From Limosilactobacillus reuteri (GTDB taxonomy: Bacteria > Bacillota > Bacilli > Lactobacillales > Lactobacillaceae), in assembly GCF_003072625.1 (NCBI RefSeq), contig NZ_CP027805.1, positions 1,511,501 through 1,575,500 of the forward strand: a stretch of 64,000 nucleotides of DNA, written 5' to 3'. Of this stretch, positions 19,433 to 29,515 are shown in pieces. A program made the translations under genes and the position numbers. Position 1 is the stretch's first letter; every line of letters begins with the position of its first letter. The notes beneath the pieces are model-generated. The model saw nothing but the letters and a program-made list of their open reading frames with translations. It searched no databases and was not told where the DNA came from.

Positions 19433-20566
19433 TCAAGCTTGGTCGTTCCAAACTTCAGTATCGTCGACCTGATTCTTTAAGGCTGCCAAGTTATCGCCGC
19501 CAGTTACCCAGACAAAGCCTAGAATTGCTTGATCATCGTCCCCAACATCATTAAAGAACCTAAATTGCCAGTTATTCTTCAACAACCATTGCCGCTGAAT
19601 TGCCCGTGATTGATAATTTCGAACTACCATCAACAAACCAATTTGTAATGGTGTAATAACATGCAAGGGCATTCCAACAGCACTTCTTAATTGTTCCTCA
19701 TACTGGTTAACATTTGCTGTGACATCATAAATGTTAGCAATCGATGTTAACCCTGGTTCAATATTCTTTACATAAAGAGTACCAGTAGAAGTAACATAAA
19801 AATTAACGGAAAATACACCCCGATATTCAAGAGATGCCGCAACACTTTTTACAATCCGCTGCATCTCTTTTAACATATCATCGTGAATATTTGCTGGTGT
19901 CGCAACAGAAATCAACTGGCGCTTGTCATTGTAATGAAGCTGAGCAAGTGGAAAAATCTCTGTATCTTTTCCATCAGTTGCCGCTGTCATCGTATATTCA
20001 TTTGTATGTTCAATCCACGATTCTAGTAAATATGTACCAGTATCAATAAAATCAGCGGCGCGAATAATATCTGATTGGCGCTCAATCAGCATTGAATTTT
20101 CCCCAATTCCTCGTTGAATGGGTTTTAATAGTGCAGGATAGCCAATGGAATCAATTGATTGGTAAACATCATCTAAACTAACCACCGTCACATATGGAGC
20201 AATGTTAATATTTACTTGATCTAAGAAAGCCCGTTCCATTAACCGGTCTTGAACAATTTCAAGAGCATTAATCCCCTGTGGAATCACTGCATATTGACTC
20301 AAAAAGTGCAGGACGCGAGAATCGACATTAGGGGTTTGATAAATAACTGCATCACACGCTTCCCCAAACTGAGTTAGTTTTGTCCGATCGTTCATTGCCC
20401 CTACAATTGTAAAGTCAGCCATTTTAGTTACTGATGGCTGAGAGCGATTCACATACACCCCAACATTAAAGCCTGCCTTTTTCGCTGCCGCAATAAGTGC
20501 AGCTCCATTGCGATTAATTCCAATAATTCCTAAAGTACTACCTGGGTAAATAGCATCTCTGCCCAT
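19433..20566 (-). CDS. PurK-like ATP-grasp protein
   Basis: The 377-residue protein has the PurK architecture: an N-terminal nucleotide-binding fold (LGIIGINRNGAALIAAAKKAGF), a middle ATP-grasp domain (GYPALLKPIQRG, then YRGVFSVNFYVT with the metal-binding acidic position in KNIEPG) and a small C-terminal domain. PurK converts aminoimidazole ribonucleotide to its carboxylated form in purine synthesis. Here the usual GGGQLGRM motif is GINRNGAAL, and the substrate-binding region normally reading NSGHxT is SIANIYDVTANVNQ. No purE is adjacent. It is therefore probably a divergent paralog of unknown substrate rather than the biosynthetic enzyme. It follows xpt by 16 bases. Confidence 0.65.
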   Translation of the reverse strand: MGRDAIYPGSTLGIIGINRNGAALIAAAKKAGFNVGVYVNRSQPSVTKMADFTIVGAMNDRTKLTQFGEACDAVIYQTPNVDSRVLHFLSQYAVIPQGINALEIVQDRLMERAFLDQVNINIAPYVTVVSLDDVYQSIDSIGYPALLKPIQRGIGENSMLIERQSDIIRAADFIDTGTYLLESWIEHTNEYTMTAATDGKDTEIFPLAQLHYNDKRQLISVATPANIHDDMLKEMQRIVKSVAASLEYRGVFSVNFYVTSTGTLYVKNIEPGLTSIANIYDVTANVNQYEEQLRSAVGMPLHVITPLQIGLLMVVRNYQSRAIQRQWLLKNNWQFRFFNDVGDDDQAILGFVWVTGGDNLAALKNQVDDTEVWNDQA

Positions 20567-20582
20567 TTTATCACTTTCCTTA

Positions 20583-21170
<588 letters not shown>

Positions 21171-21175
21171 CTATA

Positions 21176-21802
21176 TTACTTATCATAATTATATAATTTA
21201 TACGCCTTAATCACAGAAATTAATTTTTGTGCATAATCAGGATCAGTCGCATACCCTGCTTCTTGTAATCCACGAGCTGCTTCTTGATAATTAGTCGCAT
21301 GAACAACTCGATCATAATTTTGTTGATTTGTGTCTGTCCCATTTAACATCAATCGCGTATGATCCTTAATAGAGTCGCTCCAACTATCATAAACGCGGAA
21401 CCGCCCCTTAGTAACGATCCACTTACCATTGATGTATTCTTTGGTTGTCATTACTCGTGAATTTGTTCCTGTTCCCTTAATTCCAAATAAATTATGGTAT
21501 TGCGACGCTAACTGACTCGTTCCCCATTGAGATTCAAGAATCGCCTGGGCAATCGTAATTGATGCATAGACATGATAAGTATTTTGCATTGCCTGGGCTT
21601 CAGGAGCAACTTGCTGAATAAATAATTGTTTTGCTCGGCAATCCTTTTCACGTGCCTCTTGTTCAATTCGTTGCTGATTCCAGATTCGGTAAAAATGGTG
21701 TCCAACGTAAACACCCAAAAAAATAACAATAACAGCAAGAATGCTAATAATCCGATTTCTACCCGTATGGCGGTTTTTGCTTCTCCGCTTCCGTTTTGCC
21801 AC
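21176..21802 (-). CDS. Membrane-anchored N-acetylglucosaminidase (GH73 type)
   Basis: The product has a basic N-terminus (MAKRKRRSKNRHTGRNR), one transmembrane segment (IISILAVIVIFLGVYVG), then a glucosaminidase domain to the C-terminus. The putative catalytic glutamate is in AQAILESQWG; YHNLFGIKG and the repeat-like ATDPDYAQKLISVI block are typical of this muramidase/glucosaminidase family, which cleaves peptidoglycan. There is no separate wall-binding domain. GTG 21802 is chosen because GAGGAGG lies 8 bases upstream; a longer frame to 21844 lacks a ribosome binding site. A TGCTACAAT extended -10 lies upstream. It likely leads an operon with xpt and the PurK-like gene. Confidence 0.85.
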   Translation of the reverse strand: MAKRKRRSKNRHTGRNRIISILAVIVIFLGVYVGHHFYRIWNQQRIEQEAREKDCRAKQLFIQQVAPEAQAMQNTYHVYASITIAQAILESQWGTSQLASQYHNLFGIKGTGTNSRVMTTKEYINGKWIVTKGRFRVYDSWSDSIKDHTRLMLNGTDTNQQNYDRVVHATNYQEAARGLQEAGYATDPDYAQKLISVIKAYKLYNYDK

Positions 21803-21892
21803 AAGCCTAGCCTCCTCATTTCTACTAGTTATTAATTGTAGCAAAGTCCATCTCGTTTGGGTTAATTTATCGTAATATTTTTAGAAGAAGTT

Positions 21893-21930
21893 AAAAAGCG
21901 CAGCTGAAAAATTCTTTTCCAGTTGCGCTT
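21893..21930 (-). terminator. Terminator of the short-chain dehydrogenase gene
   Basis: AAGCGCAACTG pairs with CAGCTGCGCTT on the minus strand and is followed by TTTTAA. It lies about 20 bases after the stop codon. Confidence 0.8.
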
Positions 21931-21950
21931 GCTACTACTAGCATTAAATA

Positions 21951-22754
<804 letters not shown>

Positions 22755-22756
22755 TT

Positions 22757-22785
22757 ATTATACCGTATATTAAATTCCGTTTAAA
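22757..22785 (-). promoter_or_regulatory. Promoter of the short-chain dehydrogenase gene
   Basis: On the minus strand TTTAAA (22780-22785) and TATAAT (22757-22762) are separated by 17 bases, right after the rpsI terminator. Confidence 0.65.
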
Positions 22786-22787
22786 TA

Positions 22788-22818
22788 TAAAAAAGACACC
22801 AGCAAATACTGATGTCTC
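22788..22818 (-). terminator. Terminator of the rplM-rpsI operon
   Basis: AGACATCAG pairs with CTGGTGTCT on the minus strand, followed by T6. It lies about 20 bases after rpsI. Confidence 0.85.
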
Positions 22819-22838
22819 TGGAAGCGGTAATCGAAATA

Positions 22839-23234
22839 TTAACGCTTACTGAATTGAGCAGCCTTACGAGCTTTCTTAAGACCTGGCTTACGACGTTCCT
22901 TCATACGAGGGTCACGAGTTAAGAGACCAGCCTTCTTTAAAGCGTCACGGAAGTCTGGATCAACAGCGAGAAGTGCACGGGCAATACCGTGACGTACTGC
23001 ACCTGCTTGACCAGAGAATCCACCACCATTAACGTTAGCTAAAACGTCGTATTGACCTTCTGTTTTAGTAACAGCAAATGGTTGGTTAACGATAGCACGT
23101 AAGTTGGCAAATGGAATGTAGTCTTCAATTGCCTTGCCGTTCATCGTAATCTTACCTGAACCTGGTACTAAGCGAACACGTGCGGTTGCATCCTTACGCC
23201 GACCAGTACCACTGTATTGTACTTGTTGAGCCAA
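22839..23234 (-). CDS. rpsI: 30S ribosomal protein uS9
   Basis: uS9 sits in the head of the small subunit and its C-terminal tail, here ending AAQFSKR, reaches toward the P-site tRNA. The [16 protein letters not shown] start and [21 protein letters not shown] region are diagnostic. TTG 23234 is preferred because GGAGG lies 8 bases upstream and it gives the usual length of 131 residues; an ATG 6 bases earlier is only 2 bases from the GGAGG. It is 14 bases after rplM. Confidence 0.95.
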   Translation of the reverse strand: MAQQVQYSGTGRRKDATARVRLVPGSGKITMNGKAIEDYIPFANLRAIVNQPFAVTKTEGQYDVLANVNGGGFSGQAGAVRHGIARALLAVDPDFRDALKKAGLLTRDPRMKERRKPGLKKARKAAQFSKR

Positions 23235-23247
23235 TTCCATTCCCTCC

Positions 23248-23691
23248 TTAGATTAAGTTAGTAATGTCTAAAACTTCTGGGTTTTGTGCAGCATGTTTGT
23301 GGTCTTCACCAGCATAAACATGTAACTTCAAACCTTGCTTGTGACCAAGAGAGTTGTGTGGAAGCATACCCTTGATAGCAGTTTCCAATAACTTCTCTGG
23401 TTCCTTTGCAAGGAAGTCACCAGCAGTCCGTTGCTTCAAACCACCAGGGTAGTTTGAGTGACGGTAGTACATCTTTTGAGATGCTTTCTTACCAGTTAAC
23501 TTAACTTGCGCAGCGTTGATAACGATAACGTAATCACCAGTATCAACGTGTGGAGTAAATGTTGGTTTGTTCTTACCGCGCAAAATTGATGCTACTGCAG
23601 ATGCTAAACGACCCATTGGGACATCCTTAGCATCGACAACGTACCATTTGCGTTCAACTTCACCAGGTTTTGCGATGTATGTCGTTCTCAC
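23248..23691 (-). CDS. rplM: 50S ribosomal protein uL13
   Basis: uL13 is an early-assembly protein of the large subunit. The sequence [20 protein letters not shown] and the [21 protein letters not shown] motif identify it; 147 residues is normal. The GTG at 23691 has GGAGGAC upstream, whereas a longer frame to 23766 would overlap the promoter. It normally follows truA; here a 3.3 kb insertion separates them, but a strong promoter lies between the insertion and rplM. Confidence 0.96.
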
Positions 23692-23771
23692 GATTAAGTC
23701 CTCCAATTTTGTTTTTCTTTTACATATAATAGTGTACCGAGTTATTAGATGGAAAAGAAATACCAATGGCT

Positions 23772-23800
23772 AGTATACCTTCTTCTAGCACTTTCGTCAA
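23772..23800 (-). promoter_or_regulatory. rplM-rpsI promoter
   Basis: On the minus strand TTGACG (23795-23800) and TATACT (23772-23777) are exactly 17 bases apart. The -35 overlaps the TGA that was the original truA stop codon. ISLre2 ends 16 bases upstream, so the promoter survives. The roughly 75-base leader that follows may hold an L13-type autoregulatory structure, but I cannot confirm one. Confidence 0.8.
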
Positions 23801-23858
23801 TCCTTTTCATCATTTGGTATCTGTCAAGTTTTCATAGGTAGCCTTTAAATATACAGTT

Positions 23859-25211
23859 TTAGTGGGTTAGTGCCTTAAAAAGTTGTCCCATTGGTCTACT
23901 TGTGACCGTGTTAATCGGAATTATTCCTTGTACTGCTCCAATTGGCGGCTTTGTCGGTGCCTTTCTTAGAAACTCTCCAGTTCGAATATGCATTTCCTGT
24001 AATAGGCTGGTTTGAGCCACTCGAGGAAGAACTGTTAATTGTTCTAGGATTGTATTTAAACTAGCTTGCAGTTCACCATTCATTCGGGCTTCAATTAAAC
24101 CAATCATGGCTTTAGCCCCCTGCTTAGTCCATGACTTGCCCTGTTTCTTCATCCGGTAAGTAAAAGCCCGGTGAGAACTTTCGACTGAACCAATTAAATG
24201 AATATCCTTAAATCCACGCATTTGTGGTGAGAGGATATACCGCCAATTTCGCTGTAGATACTTTCTTAAACGCATTAGGTCGTCTGCTTGTTTTTCCGTT
24301 AGGTTTTGTGATTCATAAGTATCTAAAATTATTGTTAGCTCTGCTTGATCATGATGACGAACGGCTTTAATTGCTCGCATGGCTAATTCGTTGTGCCGGC
24401 CTAAAGTATGTTCAATTTTCTGTAAACAATGATAGCGGTCGAGAAAGTATTCACCATGTGCACCTTGAGGAACTAGACTTAATAGCTTAGCTGGTTCGTA
24501 ACCTGGGCCAGCGTCACTGGCCAAAAAGATCGTTTGACCGGCAAGCTTATAATGGCGGTCTAAATAATCACTTAGTCGTGCTTCAAGCCGTCCTTGGTGC
24601 CCAACACTGAGAAAGTCATGCCGATTAATGATTTGATTAGCTACTCGCTCATAAACCCGATAATGGTGCACAAGAGTCAGCTGACCTGCTTCTTTTTTAC
24701 CTTTAATCATAAAGGCATCACCCTCAATAGTTAAATTTTTAGGCATATGGCGAGGAGTAGCTTGGTGTTCTTTTGCTTGAGTTTGTTTAGCTACCTGATT
24801 TCCTAACTCATGCACGGCGTGCATTACCGAATCGGCAGTAATTCCGCTGTCAAATACAAGGTTCAAAATGTCGGCAGTATTGCGCATTGTAGTTGTTTGG
24901 GCAATCTTAGCCATCATCATTAAGTAGTGTGGCGATAAACGACGACGTGGTTTAATTTTTAATTGTTGGTCTAAGTAAAATTCACGTTTCTTTGTCCCTG
25001 CCTGATAATACCGTCGTTGAAAAGTCACCGGGCCAAAGATAAAATTAAGCGTCCGTGGCTGTTTATTGATTACTTGATAGTTCGCTGGAGCTTGGGACTT
25101 TAAGCTTCGATCTAAGCTTTCCAAAAAGTTTTGCATGATTACTTGTCCTAACTCCAATACACCTTTTAAAATAATCTGTTCAGCTTCAAATAAACTGCCT
25201 GATTTCACCAA
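23859..25211 (-). CDS. ISLre2-family (UPF0236) transposase, copy 2
   Basis: The 450-residue product differs from copy 1 at only two residues (APTKPP for TPTKPS near the C-terminus). It carries the same in-frame TAG at codon 8 after the upstream ATG 25241. The nested IS3 element lies between this gene and the element's upstream terminal repeat, about 70 bases before the ATG, so any promoter in the IS end is cut off from the gene and expression would depend on the IS3 end or the remaining short leader. Confidence 0.85.
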   Translation of the reverse strand: MVKSGSLFEAEQIILKGVLELGQVIMQNFLESLDRSLKSQAPANYQVINKQPRTLNFIFGPVTFQRRYYQAGTKKREFYLDQQLKIKPRRRLSPHYLMMMAKIAQTTTMRNTADILNLVFDSGITADSVMHAVHELGNQVAKQTQAKEHQATPRHMPKNLTIEGDAFMIKGKKEAGQLTLVHHYRVYERVANQIINRHDFLSVGHQGRLEARLSDYLDRHYKLAGQTIFLASDAGPGYEPAKLLSLVPQGAHGEYFLDRYHCLQKIEHTLGRHNELAMRAIKAVRHHDQAELTIILDTYESQNLTEKQADDLMRLRKYLQRNWRYILSPQMRGFKDIHLIGSVESSHRAFTYRMKKQGKSWTKQGAKAMIGLIEARMNGELQASLNTILEQLTVLPRVAQTSLLQEMHIRTGEFLRKAPTKPPIGAVQGIIPINTVTSRPMGQLFKALTH

Positions 25212-25327
25212 ATTCTGCTAGATTTCTGTTAAAATATCCATGAGGAAAGACCTGCCTTTGCTTAGTATTCGACACACTAAAGGGGCACTATGTCCCGTCA
25301 AGTATACAGATCAAATAGATAAAAATT

Positions 25328-26146
25328 TTAGGAGGCTTGATTGCGGAATTGTTCCGCGGTCAAGCCGTTTTTGCTTGTGTAAGCGCGTTTGGTATTAAAG
25401 TATTCAATGGCTCCTTTGACGAACTGTTCTAGCTCTGCTAGCGTCTTAGGACGATTATGTTTGTTAATCCAGATTAGCTTGAAGTCATTCCACCAACGCT
25501 CTATGGGGGAGTTTTCCCAAGGATGACCGGGGTGTGACATACTATGAATACAATTTTTAGAGGCTAAGTAGTCGTTGAACATACTTGAGCAGTAAGCTGA
25601 TCCGCGGTCAGTATGGACCATTGGTTGCGCATCAGGTTCAACCGTAAAAGCACGATTAAAGGTTTCAATTACTGCTGATGAAGTTTCTGTGTCTGAAATA
25701 TTGTAGCTTAAAGCGTAACGACCATATAAATCTAAAATAACGTGTACTCGTACTTTATGAAGTGTGTGTTCGCCGTAGGCAACTTCCGTTGTGTCGGTAA
25801 CCCACACTTCATTTTTAGTTTCACGGTCGAATTGTCCCTGCAATAAGTTGTCATTGATGTATTCTTCATGGCGTTGAATTCGATTGCGCTTCTTCTTCCT
25901 AATATTTGCTCTAATTCCATGCTTACGCATGCAATTAGTTATTCGTTTTAATCCAGCGGTAAAGCTTAAACGGTTTTCAAAGCTTAACTGTGTAGTCATC
26001 GCTAAATATCCCAGCGTCCAATTATGTTCTTCTTCTAACTCTACAATCGCTTCAAGTAACTCTGCTTGCTCATTATGATATCGACTTGGCTTTCGATTGA
26101 GCCATTTGTAATAACCATCTCGCGAAGAATCAGCTATTTTACACAA
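25328..26146 (-). CDS. IS3-family transposase, orfB (DDE integrase domain)
   Basis: The product has the rve integrase core of IS3 elements: first Asp in WVTDTTEV, second in VHTDRGSAY, and the Glu in NSPIERWWNDFK. The frame is open upstream of the listed start to about 26215, reading YQAIKELNQENGWSISQL, so the protein is probably made as an orfA-orfB fusion after a -1 shift at the GGAAAAG sequence in the orfA tail. No internal lesion is visible. Confidence 0.9.
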   Translation of the reverse strand: MCKIADSSRDGYYKWLNRKPSRYHNEQAELLEAIVELEEEHNWTLGYLAMTTQLSFENRLSFTAGLKRITNCMRKHGIRANIRKKKRNRIQRHEEYINDNLLQGQFDRETKNEVWVTDTTEVAYGEHTLHKVRVHVILDLYGRYALSYNISDTETSSAVIETFNRAFTVEPDAQPMVHTDRGSAYCSSMFNDYLASKNCIHSMSHPGHPWENSPIERWWNDFKLIWINKHNRPKTLAELEQFVKGAIEYFNTKRAYTSKNGLTAEQFRNQAS

Positions 26147-26175
26147 CTGGCTAATTGACCATCCATTTTCTTGAT

Positions 26176-26889
26176 TTAGTTCTTTGATGGCTTGGTACCG
26201 GAGTCCTTTTCCACCTCCCGATTGCGTATTTCTGTTAATTTTTTTGCGAACGCAATCTCCATCTCTTGCTTTTCTAGCTGAGCCCTTAATAAGCGATTTT
26301 CTGCCTTGAGTCGGTCAACTTCCGTCCACTTCTCTTCTGGCTTAGCTTTGCCTCGGCGATCACGAAGTGATTCTGGGTCATTACCGCTTTTGCGATACTT
26401 TTGATACCAGCCATAAACTTGTTGGTAACTAATATGGTACTTTTCAACTGCCCAATTGTAGTTCACATCATGCTTAATCAACTCTTCAATGATAGTAAGT
26501 CGTTCTTCAAAGTCAGTCTTTCGTCCACTCATTTTTGAATCTCGCTTTCTTGGCGTATAGGCCTTTAAGTTAGATTCATTATACCGGATAATCCATTGTT
26601 CTAGTTGCCTTTGAGATCGTAAACCGTGTTTTATCGCAAATAAATCTAATGCCTCATCTGTTTGTTGATATTGTTCAACCAATGAGTTTTTAAATTCTTT
26701 AGAGTAGCTTTGATTATGATGACTTGTTTGAAGTCCTGGCATTCCCTGATACTTGTATAGAAGACTCCACCGCCTGATAGTTTTTTGGCTAATCTTGTAC
26801 TTAGTTATTACCTTATGGATTCCATTTCGTAAAACTTCATTGAGGATTAAGAGTTTTTCCTCTGCTGAGTATTTAGATTTTCTTCCCAT
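26176..26889 (-). CDS. IS3-family transposase, orfA (helix-turn-helix protein)
   Basis: The 237-residue protein has two successive helix-turn-helix units (HKVITKYKISQKTIRRW and NYNWAVEKYHISYQQVYGW) and a C-terminal leucine-zipper-like stretch (VDRLKAENRLLRAQLEKQEMEI cut here for length only in the middle), the layout of long IS150-group orfA proteins that bind the terminal repeats. ATG 26889 follows GGAGGG. A longer frame to 27027 runs past the element's end and is not real. Confidence 0.88.
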   Translation of the reverse strand: MGRKSKYSAEEKLLILNEVLRNGIHKVITKYKISQKTIRRWSLLYKYQGMPGLQTSHHNQSYSKEFKNSLVEQYQQTDEALDLFAIKHGLRSQRQLEQWIIRYNESNLKAYTPRKRDSKMSGRKTDFEERLTIIEELIKHDVNYNWAVEKYHISYQQVYGWYQKYRKSGNDPESLRDRRGKAKPEEKWTEVDRLKAENRLLRAQLEKQEMEIAFAKKLTEIRNREVEKDSGTKPSKN

Positions 26890-27067
26890 AGAAAAAGCCC
26901 TCCGAGTATAAGATGAATTTTCTATTTCATCTGTATACTCAGAGGGCATTATAGCCCACACACTAAAGGCTACTGGTCTTTTCTTTTTTTGTAAATAAGT
27001 AAATTGGTCTACAAAAAAGATTTCCACGACCAGATGAATTATTCATCCAACCTATGAAAATCTTACA

Positions 27068-27832
27068 CTAACCATCATTTGTTCCATAATCTACATTAAC
27101 TAAATATAAACCACTCGCTGGCGCTGTCATCCGTGCCAATGTCCGATCCTTCGCCTTAAGGACTCGAGACACGTCATCTACTGATCGCTGATTGCTCCCG
27201 ATTTCTAAAAGAAAAGCGACCATTATTCGAACTTGATTATAAAGGAAACCATTGCCAGTAAAGTCAAAGACGACTTCATTTCTTACTTCATCGCGTTTAA
27301 TTGTAATATTCTCAATCGTTCGAACATTACTTTTTGCTTGACTTCCTGATGCAACAAAACTTGTAAAATCATGAGTTCCAACCAAATCATCAGCTGCTTT
27401 TCTCATTTTTTCTAAGTTAAGAGGATATTTAAAATGAGAAGTATAGTTACGTTTAAAAGGATTCACAAATTCCCCCTGATCAACCCGATAACGATAAGTT
27501 TTACGATGAGCACTATAACGCGCATGAAAGTCATTATCAACTAATTCAGCTTTCTTAATTAAAATATCCAGCGGCAAAATACTGTTGAGAGCCTTTCGCA
27601 TAGATTCATTACTTAAATGATAGGGAATATCAAAGTGCGCAACTTGATTAAGAGCGTGAACTCCAGCATCTGTCCTTCCTGAGCCAATGACGGGAATAGC
27701 TGGAGTTGGATGCTTAGCAATTTTATTTACTGCATTCTTTAATGTTTGTTCTACAGTTCGCTTATTTGGTTGAATCTGGAAACCTGAAAAATTGGTTCCA
27801 TCATAAGCAAAGGTTATTTTATAACGATACAT
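27068..27832 (-). CDS. truA: tRNA pseudouridine(38-40) synthase TruA
   Basis: TruA isomerises uridines 38-40 in the anticodon arm. The catalytic aspartate lies in GSGRTDAGVHAL, and FTGNGFLYNQVRIM is the conserved C-terminal block. The last residues are changed by ISLre2: the frame now reads NDG and stops at a TAG supplied by the element, whereas the sequence on the far side of the insertion shows that the original ending was NDEKD. Only three residues of a non-conserved tail are affected, so the enzyme is probably active. It starts 20 bases after ecfT. Confidence 0.95.
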   Translation of the reverse strand: MYRYKITFAYDGTNFSGFQIQPNKRTVEQTLKNAVNKIAKHPTPAIPVIGSGRTDAGVHALNQVAHFDIPYHLSNESMRKALNSILPLDILIKKAELVDNDFHARYSAHRKTYRYRVDQGEFVNPFKRNYTSHFKYPLNLEKMRKAADDLVGTHDFTSFVASGSQAKSNVRTIENITIKRDEVRNEVVFDFTGNGFLYNQVRIMVAFLLEIGSNQRSVDDVSRVLKAKDRTLARMTAPASGLYLVNVDYGTNDG

Positions 27833-27852
27833 TGTTTACTTCCTTAATTAAT

Positions 27853-28656
27853 TTAGAAAATTATTCGAATGCAAATTAGACCAACTGTTACAATCAATAG
27901 CCCCAAGCCAGCCCAAGCATCATTTTTTTGCCAAACTAATTGACGATAATGAGTCCGCGGCGCATTAGGATCATACCCTCGTGCTTCCATCGCCGTTGCT
28001 AATTCTTCTGCTCGCTTAAACGAGTTGACAAACAATGGGATAAGAATCGGAACTAAATGTTTAATCCGTGTCAAAAGATTTCCAGCATTAAAATTAATCC
28101 CGCGGGCCCGCTGAGCTTTCATAATTTTATTAGTTTCATCCATAATAGTTGGAACAAAGCGCAATGCAATTGAAAGCATTAACGTAATCTGATTGACTGG
28201 AACCTTAATTACTTGTAATGGTTTCATTAACCATGCTAAGGCGTCCGCAATTTGAAAAGTTTGGGTAGTGGCAGTTAAGACAGTTGAGGCGGTAATAATC
28301 ACAATAAAACGATAAAAAATAATTAATGAATTAATGAGACCGTCACGGGTTATTGCCATAATCCCCCAATGCCAAAACATCTTTCCCCCACTACTAAATA
28401 AAATTTGAAACGCTACTGTTATCAAAATAATTAAAAATAACGGCTTAATTCCTTGCCAATATTGTCTTAAGCCAACATTACTCAACTTAATTGCCGCAAA
28501 GAGCGCTAATAAAAGCCATATAGCGGCTAAAAAATTATTCACGAAGAAAATCAAAATAACATAAATAATACACATGATTAGCTTTATTCGTGGATCAAGA
28601 CGATGGAGGAGCGATTTTACTGGCACATAACTACCAAATACGATTTTACTATTCAT
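27853..28656 (-). CDS. ecfT: ECF transporter transmembrane component EcfT
   Basis: EcfT couples the two ATPases to exchangeable vitamin-binding S components in energy-coupling factor transporters. Several hydrophobic segments occupy the N-terminal half, and the two coupling-helix motifs are seen as AQRARGINF and AMEARGYDP, which dock into EcfA1 and EcfA2. A last membrane segment ends the protein. The start overlaps the end of ecfA2 by 8 bases. With no S component here, the module probably serves several S proteins encoded elsewhere. Confidence 0.95.
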   Translation of the reverse strand: MNSKIVFGSYVPVKSLLHRLDPRIKLIMCIIYVILIFFVNNFLAAIWLLLALFAAIKLSNVGLRQYWQGIKPLFLIILITVAFQILFSSGGKMFWHWGIMAITRDGLINSLIIFYRFIVIITASTVLTATTQTFQIADALAWLMKPLQVIKVPVNQITLMLSIALRFVPTIMDETNKIMKAQRARGINFNAGNLLTRIKHLVPILIPLFVNSFKRAEELATAMEARGYDPNAPRTHYRQLVWQKNDAWAGLGLLIVTVGLICIRIIF

Positions 28657-29515
28657 TTTCTTTTCTCCTCATTGCTTCTGCTATTTCGTCTGCCAACACA
28701 TCAAGTGTAAGCGGTTCTGTATTTTTTAAGATTACTCCATTTTTACTAAGGAATTGCGCAACTTCGACGGAAACAGGAAGAGTCAAAGAAAGTTCATTTA
28801 ATCGTTGAACATTACTAAACAATTGTTGAGGAGTAGTATCAGCAACAATCTGCCCATTACTCATTGCGATTACGTGGTTAGCATAATAGGCTACCTGCTC
28901 CATTTGGTGAGTAACCATTATAATCGTTGTTCCCTTCTCATTAAGATCTTTAATAAGTTTAAGTAGATCATTAGTTGCTTGAGTGTCCAGGCCCGCTGTT
29001 GGTTCATCAAGAATTAAAATTTGAGGATCCATTACTAAAATACCTGCAATCGCTACTCGCCTCATTTGTCCTCCCGAAAGCGCAAAAGGTGAGTGTGACT
29101 TTAATTCTAAAGGTAAATCAACCATCTTTAAGGCCTTATCTACTGCTTCTTCAATTCTTTTTGCGGACCACCCTAAATTATGAGGCCCGAAAGCGATATC
29201 CTCAGCAACCGTTTCTGCAAATAATTGCTGTTCAGGAAATTGGAATACAAAGCCGACTTGATGGTGGATTTTACTTAAATATTCAGCTTTTGTCGTTGCA
29301 TTAATTTCTAAACCTGCTACATTAAGTTTCCCACTACTAGGCTTTATTAATCCATCAATCAATGAAACCAATGTCGATTTTCCACTTCCGGTTTGTCCAA
29401 TAATAGCAACAAATTCTTGCTCTTTAATTGTTAATGAAACATTATGTAAGGCTTCATTAGTAGAATTAGGATATGTATAGTGGAGTTTTTTTACTGTAAT
29501 TGCTGCTTTAGCCAA
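28649..29515 (-). CDS. ecfA2: ECF transporter ATP-binding protein EcfA2
   Basis: This ABC ATPase has Walker A GQTGSGKST near residue 40, the signature LSGGQMRRVAIAG, Walker B ILILDEPTAGLD and the H-loop MVTHQM. It pairs with EcfA1 to drive vitamin uptake. The TTG start at 29515 is preceded by GAGGAG and lies inside the ecfA1 3' end, a 25-base overlap that suggests coupled translation. The 288 residues are normal. Confidence 0.95.
   Translation of the reverse strand: MAKAAITVKKLHYTYPNSTNEALHNVSLTIKEQEFVAIIGQTGSGKSTLVSLIDGLIKPSSGKLNVAGLEINATTKAEYLSKIHHQVGFVFQFPEQQLFAETVAEDIAFGPHNLGWSAKRIEEAVDKALKMVDLPLELKSHSPFALSGGQMRRVAIAGILVMDPQILILDEPTAGLDTQATNDLLKLIKDLNEKGTTIIMVTHQMEQVAYYANHVIAMSNGQIVADTTPQQLFSNVQRLNELSLTLPVSVEVAQFLSKNGVILKNTEPLTLDVLADEIAEAMRRKENE

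Larger units (their letters stand above)
25283..26957 (-). mobile_element. IS3-family (IS150-like) element nested in ISLre2 copy 2
   Basis: The element is flanked by ACACACTAAAG at 25272-25282 and 26958-26968, a sequence present once in ISLre2 copy 1. The terminal repeats share GTATACAGAT and AAATAG a little inside GGGC ends. Ends could shift by one base because of a shared G. It carries intact orfA and orfB frames, so it looks potentially active. Confidence 0.9.
23817..27072 (-). mobile_element. ISLre2-family insertion sequence, copy 2, carrying a nested IS3 element
   Basis: The ends match copy 1 and are flanked by a perfect 9-bp duplication CATCATTTG (23808-23816 and 27073-27081). Subtracting the nested 1675-bp element and its 11-bp duplication leaves 1570 bp, exactly the length of copy 1. 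The insertion replaced the last codons of truA. Confidence 0.95.
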
